NCBI GenBank assembly: GCA_933228895.1
Contig: OW121851.1
Location: 114,969,271 to 115,033,270, forward strand
DNA from: Platycnemis pennipes
Lineage: Eukaryota; Arthropoda; Insecta; Odonata; Platycnemididae
Reading direction: 5' to 3'
Length of the DNA stretch: 64,000 nt
Under the pieces are notes generated by a model that made no database searches, had not been told where the DNA came from, and saw nothing but the letters and a program-made list of their open reading frames with translations. The translations under genes were made by a program, and so were the position numbers. Of this stretch, positions 10,240-21,239 are shown in pieces; within the stretch, counting starts at the first letter, position 1, and each line of letters begins with the position of its first letter.

Positions 10240-11660
10240 TAAACTAAGTGGATAGGAATGATATCCGAGAACTAACCCACCAGAATCCCCTTCTTACCCT
10301 TACGGGTCTCCATGAACGGCAAACACATGGGTGGATCTTGGACAAGATGATTATCTGACACACATACAGCTGATCCACAGGACTGCCCGGACTCATCCCC
10401 TTCTGGACAGGGGGTTTGATTTCGGGGGTGCCTCCCAACTCTTTAAGGCACCTATTACGACAAGCAGGGATACTTCGGGAGTATTCTCAATTCCCCCATC
10501 CGCAGGGGGTTCCGAATATGATCCGTCCGTGCATTCCGGGATGAATGAATGCCAAACATTCGTTAAAATGATCTTGATACTCGTAAGCATAATGTGACTT
10601 TTTCAGCTACAATGTAAAACATGAAGCACTTTAGAGGGCTGGACCGCCCAACGGAACACCCAACATGGTATAGATCCGGGTTCATAGCTTGCCTGATATG
10701 CAGCATTCATCCTTAAAACAATAGAGCGATCGGCTTCGAGGCTCTTGTCAATCCAATAAATAGTTATAAAAACAATTTTATTTTCAAAAAATTGCAAAAC
10801 AAGGAGGACATTACCAACACCATGGGACTATTCGTAACCGATGAATAACTCGTCGGGGGACCTGTCAAGGGCAAATGATAATGTATCGATGAACGCCGTA
10901 GGTGTCGTCTGCACTTTGTTCGCACTGAGCTTCGTGGGGAGTCTACGAGCATCAATAACTCCTAATCTCTTCGACCTCCAAATATAATAAGTTATAAGAG
11001 CTGATGACTCCCAAATTGATGTTCAGGGTTCGTGCACCTCCACCGTAATAGGAATATCGTGAAGACGTGTCCCAAGGGACAGAGAGCTGACCCTTGGACA
11101 TTTAGCGGACTTGAACTGCCCGATAACATTTGCACACAACACTTTTCGGATAAGAAAAGGAAACACTTTGCTGTATCTCAACTTCTCTTTCACATTTCAT
11201 CACGAGAAAAATTTGCTTGTGAAAACAAAATCATCTCCCCAGCCTGTTTCCGGAAGGGATCTCTTTATTGTTGGAAGATTGTTCTCCACGCAAATTTAAA
11301 CTTCGTCCCCTGGTTTCGCACTCATCATGAAGCCGCACATTCAGGACAAGGCACCGTAGATCGGTGCTTTCCCCAGGCCTATCTGAAGTGCATAACACCC
11401 ATTATGTGGTTAACCCTTTCAGTTTGTCTTCCTTGTGGAAGCTCATCACAACTTTACACCTCCGAACGTTTCACAGACCCCCAACTCCCTTAAACTCGCC
11501 ACGGAAACGAAAAACTCAACAGAATCCGATAGAGCGTGAGAGGCTAGCTTCGGGTCGCTGGTTAACAGTGAATCCAGGGTCAAATGTGTATTAAACTCCG
11601 GTCCATACCGGCTGGGTGCCGGAGAACTCACCCACCAGGAACTCCTCTTCCTTACCGTAG
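10240..11660. other. Unassigned, LINE-associated repeats
   Basis: No gene recognised. Two pieces recur elsewhere. Around 10,255-10,305, GAGAACTAACCCACCAG and the bases after it resemble 11,620-11,662 (GAGAACTCACCCACCAG). Around 10,458-10,505, ACAAGCAGGGATAC resembles 46,131-46,180. They may be untranslated or 5' parts of the RNase H LINE family. Confidence 0.4.
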
Positions 11661-12158
11661 GTAGGTTGAATTGGGTTTTAAGGGTGCGTCGACGGTTATT
11701 GATCATTTCGCACCGAACACAGTGTATTAATTAAAATGAAAAATAACATTTAATAAAATGTTTATCAATATGATGTATTCAATATGCAGGAACTGGGGAA
11801 CAGAAAATGAGGAACTTTAATATTCCGACTATATCAGTTTTATGAGACCTATTTGTTTTTGTAGAATTATTACCGTTGATAAGTCAGAGTTATTGAGCGT
11901 CTTCTTAACAGCAGTGTCAGCCTTTTCATTGCCACTTATACCTACGTGCCCGGGTATCCATATGAATGTAATTGACACCCCTTTCTCCCTCAGAGATAAT
12001 AGGGATGATTCGATATCCTGGACTATCGCACGAGTCGAGTGCATCTTTGAAATGGATTTCAGTGTGCTTATGGAGTCGATGCAAATAAGAAATTTCTTAC
12101 TGGAGCATTTTATTCCACGGAGAGCCATTTTTATTGGGAAGAGCTCCGATGTATAAAC

Positions 12159-12271
12159 ATTACACTTTGGACAAATTCTGAAGATTCAGGCGATATGGAG
12201 TAGAAGCGAAACATGATAACACATAAAGAAAAAACACTCGTGTTTTTTCTTTATGTGTTATTACACTTTGG
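12159..12271. mobile_element. 89-bp insertion with 12-bp target duplication and palindrome
   Basis: ATTACACTTTGG occurs at 12,159-12,170 and 12,260-12,271, and removing the segment between rejoins the LINE sequence. Inside are CTGAAGATTCAGG...GCGAAACATG, reminiscent of Penelope-like terminal regions, and a perfect 22-bp inverted repeat. It is probably a 5'-truncated retroelement tip; the family assignment is inference. Confidence 0.6.
12216..12261. repeat. Perfect 22-bp inverted repeat, 2-nt spacer
   Basis: Left arm 12,216-12,237 (ATAACACATAAAG then AAAAAACAC) pairs completely with 12,240-12,261; the spacer is TC. It lies at the end of the small insertion. Confidence 0.95.
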
Positions 12272-13430
12272 GTTTAATTTAGCTGTCATTACTCCGTGCT
12301 AGGTAGATACAACTGCGCGCGCACAGGCTGTGCTGGACTTTGATCCGTCGGTATAGACGGGTGTTAGTTCCGGAGGATTGTTGAGGAAGGCATGAAATGT
12401 ACGTTGATACTCCGCAGCCAAGGTGAGGGATTTGGGGTATCTATGAAGGGCTAGAACAAAGTCTGAAAAAGGACTAACTGTAAGTCAAGGGGGATTACCT
12501 GAGCAACCTAATGGTAATGCATTAAGTAAAGAGATATTTCGCTCTTCAATAAAATCATGTAAACGGACACCAAATGGCCTCGAGGCCTTTCTGCTAAAAA
12601 CATCTAAAAATCTAGGTTTGAAAACAATACTAAAAAAGGGTGAGATGGCATAGATAATAGCTTCGCAGTGTAACTACACATAAGCATAGCTCTGCGGGTG
12701 TGCAATGGTGATTCGCCAGAGTCAGCGTATACGCTCAACACAGGGCTCTTTCGAAAGGCTCCAGTTGCTAACCGTAGGCCCCAGTTGTGTAGTGATGTCA
12801 GTGGATTTAAATATGATTCTCACGCGGATGAATAGACGAAACACACGTAGTCCACCTTAGACCTCACAAGCGCTCTATACAACATCAGCATTGATGTACG
12901 ATCGGCGCCCCAGTAGGTGTGGCTTAAAACTCGTAAAACATCAAAAACCTTCATGCTTTTGTCTCTTAGCAATCGAATATGTGAAAGCCAGTTCATACGT
13001 TTGTCAAAAACTAATCCCAAAAACATCGCTGAATCCAGGAATGGTAGGTTTTTTCCAGGTAGCTGCATCCTAGGCAGCGGGGATATTTCGCGGAATCTAC
13101 TGAAATGGACACATTTAGTCATGTCGTTGGAGAAACGAAAATCGCTGCAGTTTATTGACAGTAATTTGTACTTGTCTTTCTGCTGGTTTCAGTCCGTTAC
13201 GAGACCTGCAGCAAATGGCGAGGTCATCTACTAAGAGAGAGCCCATCACTGCCGGTTGGATGCAGTCCACGATATCATTGACAACGACTGCGAAAAGTAT
13301 CACACTCAACACAAAGCCTTAAGGAACCCCATTTTCTTGCACATTTATGCCTGAAAATTTTCCTCCGATGCGTACGCGAAAAACGTGATCCATTAGAAAA
13401 TTCTTAATTCAAATTTTTAGGTTTCCTTTA

Positions 13431-14100
13431 ATAGGTAAATAAAATTTTTAGGTTTCCTTTAGGGGAAATTAGTTCCCCTGGGTCGTTAATACTTAAAACT
13501 TTTCTTGTTAGGAAAGGAGATACCTTTGTCAGTGTCTCTCCTTCCCTTGCACATTTCATTACCACAAACCGTGGAGAGGAAGTTCTTGGCAGTGATTGGG
13601 AGGGAGGTAGCTGTCGGCCTGCCTGGATTAGAAGAGCGTGGCCATGGAAGTCCAGTAAATGTCATGAAGAATAATCAGAAAGGATATCAATAATTACATT
13701 TTGTGATGCAGCTAAATAGGCGTAACTATTTTTGCCACGTTTGAAAAATACAGCTCATGAATCCTCACTGATAGTACATTGACTTTCGATTGCAGGCCCC
13801 TTCACGGTCAGCCTCCACGTAATTTGAAGAGGGGTTGCCACTTGTATGTTGCAGAATTTTTTTATAATCATATGAGTAGAATAGCATTTGTAGGGATTTT
13901 ATGAAAAGTCTAAGAGATGGAACGTCAATGAATAATATTTATATAATGCTCTTGGCACACGGGATTCTGTTGGAGATCTCTGCAGCATCTCAGGCCGATC
14001 GAACCCTCAAGGTGTTGTGGAACATGTAAATACTTGAAACTTGACCCCTTAACAATAAATAATAAAAAACAATAACAAATAAAATAATAAATAATAACCA
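13431..14100. other. Unassigned
   Basis: AT-rich with an AATAA-rich run near 14,050-14,100 just before the next LINE. A 20-bp unit (AAATTTTTAGGTTTCCTTTA) is duplicated at 13,411 and 13,442. No gene recognised. Confidence 0.45.
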
Positions 14101-14478
14101 ATAACCTCTTACCCTTTTCCTTCAGTCTTCCTCACGCTACCCACCACCAGACGGCCCATCCTTACCCGGCTCCGCTACGACAAGGCAAACTGGCAAGAAA
14201 TCAATGACTGCGTACAAGAAGAACTAAAGGAGCTCAACTGGCCAACCAAAGTCCCAGAACTGGAAAAGGACGTCGACGTCATCACCGCCTTAATCAGCAA
14301 GGCAAAAGAAAGTATCCCTATTCAGTCCATAGATCCAGCCAAACCGCCGCTGCCACCCCACATAGTCCGACTCATCAAGGAAAAGAGGAAAATATACAAT
14401 CTATGGATACGATCAGGAAACACCGCCCTGAAGACGGAGTGGAATAGAGCCAACGCCCAAATCAGAAGAACAGTACTG

Positions 14479-14877
14479 GTGGTGCACAAAGAAAAGGCAT
14501 GGATAAGAGCGTGCAAAAACCTGAACTACATTCAGCAAGATAAATTTTGGAGGAAGCTAAAACAAATGAACGGAACGGATACAGGAACAGGAACGACGAG
14601 AAATCTCCTAAATGAAGACGGAGACATTCTGGCCAATCCTGAAGAACAAGCAGAGGAATTTAGAGAAGTCCTGGAAAAGATAACGACCCTCCCGGAAGAC
14701 CCCCTCTTCTCAACCGCAAACTCAAAAAATTGCCAAACCATCCTGAATAATCTCCCTTTCCCCTTGCAGGTGGAGTACCTCGGAGACGGAAACGCGGATA
14801 TCGAGCAGCCCCTTACTGGCACAATCACTAGGGAGGAGATGAAAATAGCCCTCCCAAATAGGAAGACAGCAGGATGA
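14479..14877 (+). pseudogene. Jockey-like LINE: linker before RT
   Basis: An open piece of the same element carrying VHKEKAWIRACKNLNY, FWRKLKQMNG and NEDGDILANPEEQAEEFREV, the segment that precedes the RT fingers in jockey-type proteins. The frame is continuous upstream to about 14,150 and ends at a TGA (14,875-14,877). Confidence 0.65.
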
Positions 14878-15198
14878 CCGGATTGCATCACGAATACACC
14901 ACTCAAGAAACTGCCCAGCTACCACGACAACCTGCTGCAGATCTACAACGCCATGTGCAGGAACGGAATGTACCCGAGACAATGGAAGGAGATGGAAATA
15001 ATAATGATACCCAAGCCCGGAAAGGATCACACAGCAGCAAAGAACTACAGACCTATCGGCCTCACCTGCTGCATGGGAAAATGGTTCGAAAAGATAATGG
15101 CATAGAGGATCACGGAGCATTTCGACGGCCTAAACATCATACATTCACACCAATATGGATTCCGGAGAAGTAGATGAACTGTAGACCCGCTGGCACTG

Positions 15199-15286
15199 CT
15201 GACTACAACGGCATCACAGGCTGACTACTACGGCATCTCAGGCTGACAACTACGGCAATAGAGGCTGACAACTACGGCATCAGAGG
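15199..15286 (+). repeat. Four 22-bp tandem units inside LINE RT
   Basis: CTGACTACNACGGCATCNNAGG repeats four times exactly 22 bp apart (15,199; 15,221; 15,243; 15,265). One unit encodes the expected LTTTASEA; the three extra units add 66 bp (22 codons) and bring in stops. Confidence 0.9.
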
Positions 15287-15306
15287 CCATCAACAAACGA
15301 CAATAT

Positions 15307-15753
15307 ATGGCTACAATCTTCCAGGACATAGAGAGTGCATTTGATACCGTTTGGTATGATGGTCTTATTGCGAAAATAACCCAAATAACGTTCCTCTCGC
15401 AATCAGGACTGCACCTTTTTTATTCCCTTATCTCAGGAAGAAACGCCAGAATAAAGGTCAACGGCAAGATGTCAGAAAGTTGCACTCCCAAGGCCGGAGC
15501 ATCACAAGGAACCATACTATCCCCGTTGCTTTACAACCTGTACTGCTTCGATATGCCGGTGGATCTCAAAAACCAAGTAGCGACAGCACAATATGCGGAT
15601 GACACGGCCTTGTGTACCACTGGAAGAGACCCTGGCTCAGCGCTGAAAAAAATATTGCAAAGGGTCACCGACAAGCTACAGCTATATATGCTAAAGTGGT
15701 TCCTTAAGCCTAACCCAGAGAAATCCTCTTATTATTTTCGCAGGCACCAATGA
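15307..15753 (+). pseudogene. Jockey-like LINE reverse transcriptase palm
   Basis: 148 codons holding RT motifs A, B and C in order: DIESAFDTVW, GASQGTILSPLLYN (Ser for the usual Pro in GxPQG) and QYADDTALC. The YADD catalytic pair is present. The frame closes before the thumb, which resumes at 15,908 in another frame. Confidence 0.75.
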
Positions 15754-16859
15754 CACACGCCAAAACGGTCTCTCCCTCGGATACATCGCCCTCTGCGACA
15801 AGTAGATAACGCGGACAAAATAAATTACCTAGCTGGGAGTAAAAATCGACAGGCACCTATCATTTTGCAGGCACATCCAGGATACAAGAAGACGATGTCT
15901 CAATAGGATGAACCTAATCAGGGCAGTAAGGGCAGCAGGCCATGGAGTATCGCCATCCTGCGTCCTCCATATCTACAAAGCCTTTGTGAGGCCAGTGATG
16001 GAGTATTCTGCTGCAGCCATCACACCAGCATCGTCCCTTGAAACCTGGGCCAGCCTCGAAAGAAGCATGATACGATCCGTCAATCTCCTTCCCTATAATT
16101 TCCCGTGGAGATTTCTAAACGATGGCACTGATATTGAACCTATCCTCCACAGGTTGGCGCGGACCAGGATGACCACATTCAACAGGATCGCAATGAGCAA
16201 CACTGAACTGGCAGGGTACATCAACAAGCAGATGATCGGAATAAGTCGGAAAAGACCAAAGAGGAAGCTACCTTCACTACCGCGCCTATAGTGGCCTACA
16301 CGTTCCGGAGATACTACGAAGAGTACGCCGTCCATGCAGTAGACCATCACTACATACCACTGCCAAAACAAACTACCTGATCCTGCGATCCCCGCCTGGT
16401 TACCAAAGAAGAAAAGAAAGGAAATGGAAAGACTGACCCCTCACAAACAGTGCTACGAGAAGGATCGCCACTCATCAGTGAAAAGAACTATTTATTTATT
16501 TATCAAATTTCTTATTTTTATATTTATATTCATATATATATTTATATCTACTTATTCACATTATTACTATGTTAATATTCAAATATTTATTAACTGTTAA
16601 TGTTTCAACGAAAGAGATATATTGTTATTGTTATTATTATTAAGCCGGTCCGTGCAGGTTTTTACGGGTTTCCCTGCACCTTGGGTAAATTCCGCACTAA
16701 AATGCACTCCCGTTATCCGTTACAAAGATGACTATGAAACAATATTGTTAAATAACATCACATAAACCCTTAAGAGGATACTTAAATCCTAAAACAGGGC
16801 TTCCCAATTCTCTTAAGTTGTTCTTGTATTTTGAATATTTATGTACAGTTATTGGGGTA

Positions 16860-18340
16860 GATAAACGTTTATTGAATTGAATTGCATACCCAAAACCATT
16901 GCTATCTCTATCCCGTATGCGTAAAATTTGGCGAAGGTCACCATTGGCGTGATAGTCAAAAATCGCAAGACTTTGTGCCAATCTGCTGCCATTGTGGTGC
17001 TAACAATCCTCTGAATTATCGTGGTTGTAAATTATTTAAGGAAGCGAGAAAATCTTTCCGCGAACGAAACGAGCGCTCATCCCCAATAAAAAAGCGACCG
17101 GCCTTGACCAAATCACGAATTACGTCATCAAAAGAGCCGGGAACATCAAATATTCATCCTCATTTAATCATTGCATTCTGCTAAATCATTTCCCATCGCA
17201 TTGGAAGACAGGCAAAGTCATCCTCCTTCCAAAATCAGGCAAAAATCCTTCAGTCATCGGCAATCAACGTCCCATCACATTACTCTCAAATATCTTAGAG
17301 ATATTTGAGAAAATCATCCTCATTTGCCTCCAGAAATTCGCCACCACATCGGATGTCGTCCGCCCCGAACAAATGGGCTTCCGCTCTCGTACAACGGCCC
17401 AGCATCAAGTACTTGGGCTTGTCGAAGGGAAATCCCATGGGTTTAATCTTAGCAGAACAACTAGTGTCGTGCTTCTCGATGTGGCGCGCACTTTCGACAC
17501 CATGTGGAACCACGGACTTAAATACAAGCTCGGCCAATACCAGCTTCCATCGAGACTAATTAATATTTCTTCTCGAATAGAAGCTTTTGCGTCAGCGAAG
17601 GCGACGTCTTATAGAGACCTATCGTCCCACCGTTCCCTGCTCTCGCCTTTTTGTCAACGAATGGCGTCAGATAAAGCGTCACATCTCCACATATACGACA
17701 CAGCCATTTCAGCCACTTCATTTCACGGAGACGCCAATTCACGAAAAATTAAACTTCATCTCCACAAATTACAGACATAGACCAACAAATGGAAACTTGA
17801 GGTTAACCCCGACAAAAGCACATATGTCTAGTTCACGAAAAAACGGTCCAAAATCCACAAACTGCCATTACACTTCGCAAACAAGCGTACCCCGAGTGAC
17901 AAAACACTCGGTAGTCTTTTCGACTCCGGGCTCACGTACGGAGATCACGTGTGTTACGCCTTATCAAAGGCCACCGCGGCGAAAACTGCTCTTCGGGGGC
18001 CTCCGCCCGAAATAGTTTGCCTCACGCGACTCGCGTTTTAATCTATAAATCCGTCATCCACCCTCAGCTCTTGTATGATTTTCGGAATCGGCAAGCTTCA
18101 TGTTCGCAAAATGGAAACGTTCCAGAATAAGACCATCCGCTCTCTACTGCAAATTAGTAGATTCACTACGATGCGTGACGTACGTCCATAATTTGCCAAC
18201 GATTCAGGAATTCATCGCCAAATTAACCCGTAATTTTAGCGCCCGGCTCTCAAATCACCCTAATCCGTACATAAAAAATATCTGGTCTTATGATTCAAAG
18301 TACATAAACACAGACTGCCTTCCAAAATTATGAATCGACT
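16860..18340 (+). mobile_element. Jockey LINE with internal deletion
   Basis: The element opens in ORF1 zinc knuckles (CVKFGEGHHWRDSQKS, CCHCGANNPLNYRGC; 16,909-17,040), then jumps near 17,060-17,100 straight into the RT region (VILLPKSGKNPS, RPITLLSNILEIFEKIIL, RPEQMGFRSRTTAQHQ, VVLLDVARTFDTMWNHGL). The endonuclease is missing. Motif C is degraded; the thumb continues to about 18,330 in broken frames. A/T-rich sequence follows (to about 18,780) and could include its tail. Confidence 0.7.
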
Positions 18341-19600
18341 ATGATTCTGCCCTATCACTTCTTTCTTCTTAATTCCAGTTTTACGCATTATTTTTTTTAT
18401 TTATTCTTTTAATTATTTTGCACTGCTTGTTGTTCTTATTCATTACCTCGCATGCTTGTGTTGTTTTGCGAGTTAATGTTTCTTCCATTTAGCCCTAACA
18501 AAGGATTTTGTGTTACGCTCAAATTAATCTTAAGCGCCTGCTGCGCTTATCCGCGGCCAAGTTGTCACCCTAGCTCTAAGTTTACTTCATCACGTTACTA
18601 TAAAAAAATCAAAAAAAGGAAAAGAAAGGAAAAAAAGAAGGAAAGGCATGCATAAATACAAAAATATATTTCCTTAAATAAAATAATTAACTACATAAAA
18701 AATAAAAATAACAAAAATAAAAATATATAAAAAGAAAATATTTAAAAAATGATACAAATTATACCACTTTGTTCTATACTGGACATGTGAATGTTTATGT
18801 TGTTATTACATGTACTCTTTTTGTTTATTTATTTTATTCATTTGTTAGGTACTCATTTATAATCTTCTAATTGCACGCAAACATCTACACTTCACACACT
18901 ACAAACCTTCAACCGCGATGTCCCCTTCATTTTCTGTAATGAAACTGGTTAAGGTGTGTACTTCACATCGGGACAGTTATTTGGTCCGCGGCGCGCCAAG
19001 GCGCGCCGCAGTTATTTAAGTGAGGTCACACGCCAACACCCAGATCCTTGGATTTTCGCTGAGTTAAGAAGACGTCTGTTTAATCTTGCTTACAGAAAAT
19101 TGGATGATCCCTTGAATTTATGACCCACGCACCGATTGGACCTCAATTTTGATTGCTGAATAAACTCGTTGCTTGGATGGCGTTCCCTCACAGGACACCG
19201 ACCGCCTTCACCACGGCTGACGCCGCACGCCCTACCAATTCCACTATGACATCAAACATCTCACCAACTAATTCACCATCATAAGCGAATGTCATTCTGT
19301 CGCATGAGAGCGCAGATGATGAGGAATTTCAATTTCCCGACGACAGGGAAGCCGCATCATTAAGACCGTGCTGGGGGTCAGAAGGCCTTTTGTAACTTCC
19401 TCGGAAGCTGTACCTACAGAAGAACATGAAGACATCACAAGAGCCGCTCATCACCGTCAACCTACATACAAGGAATTCATTCGATCATTTGCCAATGGAC
19501 GAAGCACCTGACACACCGATGGCGGAAGACACGGCATAGAAAACTTTTTCCACCGCGAACGCCGGCAACGCAGCTACTACTGTCAACACATAACGCAACA
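18341..19600. other. AT-rich, then unassigned
   Basis: 18,590-18,760 is A-rich. 19,070-19,600 has codon-like composition and probably belongs to the 5' part of the jockey ORF1 that follows, but I could not confirm it. A GC-only palindrome sits at 18,988-19,009. Confidence 0.4.
18988..19009. repeat. GC-only palindrome flanked by 9-bp direct repeats
   Basis: GCGGCGCGCC-AA-GGCGCGCCGC is a perfect 10-bp inverted repeat. CAGTTATTT lies on both sides (18,974-18,982 and 19,009-19,017), which looks like a target-site duplication. Confidence 0.85.
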
Positions 19601-19619
19601 GCAGCCAGAGAACACCACC

Positions 19620-20442
19620 GATTGATGTATACGAGGTCAATGACGCCACGGCGTTCAGAGATCTTATCCGTCAAACCGTAAAGGACCAAGATTTCTCCCT
19701 TTCCCATACGGAAGGATAAACCCGCGTCATCTTACACAACCGGGAAGACTTCCGAGCTGTCACCAGTATCCTCAAAGAAAAGGACGCCCAGTTTTCCACT
19801 TTTGCTGTGGGAGACGAAAGAACGAGATCATTCCAGATCCGCGGCCTCACCAGCAATCACTCCCCTGACACCGTCACGAAGGACATTGATGCAATGGGGA
19901 TCCCAATTCGTCGTATACGACAGCTGAAACACGGCAAGCGTCCGATCGGCGTCTTCATCGTCGTCAATTCGCCCAACGAGGAATGGCCAGTTGACAAGAT
20001 CGTCCGCCTTAAGAAAATTGGAAACAACGTCTGCTCGGTAAAGCTGTTCAAACATTACCACCCGCAAATATGCTACTACTGTAGCAGATTCGGCCACGGG
20101 TCATTTTACTGCACAGCGGCGGCACGCTGCTTTAAATGCGCTGGACTGCATCCAGGCAGCGATTGCGTCACCACGAGCCCGAAATGCTGCAACTGCAACG
20201 GATTTTATGTCGCTTGTTCGCTAGAATGCCCGGTATGGCAGCTAGAGAAGGACAAGAAAAACGGTCGAAAAGATGATGCTCCACAACTTGGACCTAAAAA
20301 GGGCCGTCCAGGCGGTGCCTCTTCCACTTTCGCGGTCACTTCTGAACCGTGGAAGGATAGGGGAGGGGGAGGGACCAGATCACCAAGGAGTCAACCCAAA
20401 AAAGAATGCAGAGGATACAGCCCAAGGGTTTTACTCAATTGA
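19620..20442 (+). pseudogene. Jockey-type LINE ORF1 with zinc knuckles
   Basis: From about 19,620 the frame reads PPIDVYEVNDATAFRDLI, crosses one stop near 19,720, and continues open from 19,807. The open part holds the domain that precedes zinc knuckles in jockey ORF1 proteins (FQIRGLTSNHSPDTVTKDI, PIRRIRQLKHGKRPIGVF) and three Cys motifs: CYYCSRFGHGSFYC, CFKCAGLHPGSDC and CCNCNGFYVACSLEC. These proteins coat the LINE RNA. The third knuckle lost its His (YVACS for AN-type residues). No ORF2 follows; an LTR-type integrase piece begins at about 20,470. Confidence 0.75.
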
Positions 20443-20484
20443 AGTAACAAGTACCAAGTTGGGGGGGTGCCACCGAGAGTTTAC

Positions 20485-20936
20485 ACACTCTCTCGGTCGC
20501 CTTCAATTCCGCCCGGCACGAAAGCACTGGGTGCACGCCGGCGACACTGTTTTTTGGGCGCGAACCTAATCATCCGTTGGGTTTGCGATCGGAATTGGAT
20601 GACGCATTGGGGACGATTGAAGAAAAGCGTGAACTCGAGGAAAAATGGGATGAGGCACTTCGATCTTTGAGATGCGCGACTAATAGAGTAACGGCAAGAT
20701 ATAACGATGGGCGAAAGGAACCTCCTTTCGAGGTAGGACAATTGGTCCTGCATAAATTACACACTTTAAGCTCAGCAGCCAACAAATTTTCGGCCAAGCT
20801 TGCCCAAAAATGGTCGGAACCATGTAGAATAATTCGGTTTACCACTATGGTGACCGTTGGATTAAGGGATACCGAGACTGGGGCGTACAAAAAGAGGTGC
20901 CACGTCTCGCAAATTAAGCCTTTATACCAAGGATGA
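20485..20936 (+). pseudogene. LTR-retrotransposon integrase C-terminal part
   Basis: One frame reads SLHTLSVAFNSARHESTG, CTPATLFFGREPNHPLGLRS, then NRVTARYNDGRKEPPFEVGQ, FSAKLAQKWSEPCRII and CHVSQIKPLYQG. This order is the end of the integrase core plus the C-terminal domain in Ty3/gypsy-type Pol proteins. It stops at 20,936. RT, protease and Gag are absent, so this is a remnant abutting the jockey ORF1 piece. Confidence 0.75.
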
Positions 20937-21005
20937 CCCGTTTTGTATAAGAGCTCACCCATTTCCCTCACCTTCCTCGTCCTTACCATCCCTTAAGAAA
21001 CGCCG

Positions 21006-21230
21006 GTGTTGCAGTGGGGCGAGCCGGGGTTGCGGAGAGGCGTCGAGAGTGACGTCCAGGCTGCGCGGGCGCCCGAAAGGCAAAAAGCCCTGAACTGGCA
21101 CTGGCCCCCGCTATTTATACCCCTCGAGCCCAGTTCCTTCAGCTCGCAGTGGCATCGGACTTGAGCTTCTGGCATTGAGCTTTTTCATCGATATGTCAGC
21201 ACATAAAAATCATTTAATATCGTTAAAGAC
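21006..21230 (+). mobile_element. Possible 3' LTR remnant
   Basis: GC-rich sequence after the integrase, with TGTTGCAGTGGGG as a possible LTR start and CTATTTATACCCC (21,110) as a possible TATA box. No second LTR copy is in the window to prove it. Confidence 0.35.
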
Positions 21231-21239
21231 TTATAATGT

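Larger units (their letters stand above)
11670..13430 (-). pseudogene. RNase H LINE relic, RT motif B to 3' end
   Basis: From the right on the minus strand: QENGVP-stop-GFVLSVILF (motif B, normally GVPQGSVLS, its Gln codon now a stop), LLVDDLAICC (motif C, xxDD), then 12,820-13,122 with TKCVHFSRFREI, FLGLVFDKRMNWLSHI and YWGADRTSMLMLYRALVRS. RNase H follows at 11,829-12,160 with ICIDSIS and FIWIPGHVGISGNEKADT. The 3' hairpin lies at 11,678-11,708. An 89-bp insertion with a 12-bp target duplication interrupts it at 12,171-12,259. Numerous stops; not functional. Confidence 0.8.
14100..16640 (+). mobile_element. Jockey-like LINE, ORF2 remnant
   Basis: A plus-strand non-LTR element. 14,122-14,876 reads through the linker after the endonuclease (TRLRYDKANWQEINDCVQEE, PPHIVRLIKEKRKIYNLW). 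RT follows: MIPKPGKD near 15,010, then FQDIESAFDTVW (motif A), KAGASQGTILSPLLYNLY (motif B) and AQYADDTALC (motif C). The C-terminal part is at 15,908-16,291 (VLHIYKAFVRPVMEYSAAAI). No RNase H is seen. Frames change near 14,877, 15,174, 15,753 and 15,840, so it is dead. The tail ends in TTATTATTATTA near 16,635. Confidence 0.75.

Noticed and set aside
13411..13461. 20-bp direct repeat with 31-bp period
   Set aside because: Simple two-copy duplication in AT-rich DNA; no sign of an element or array.
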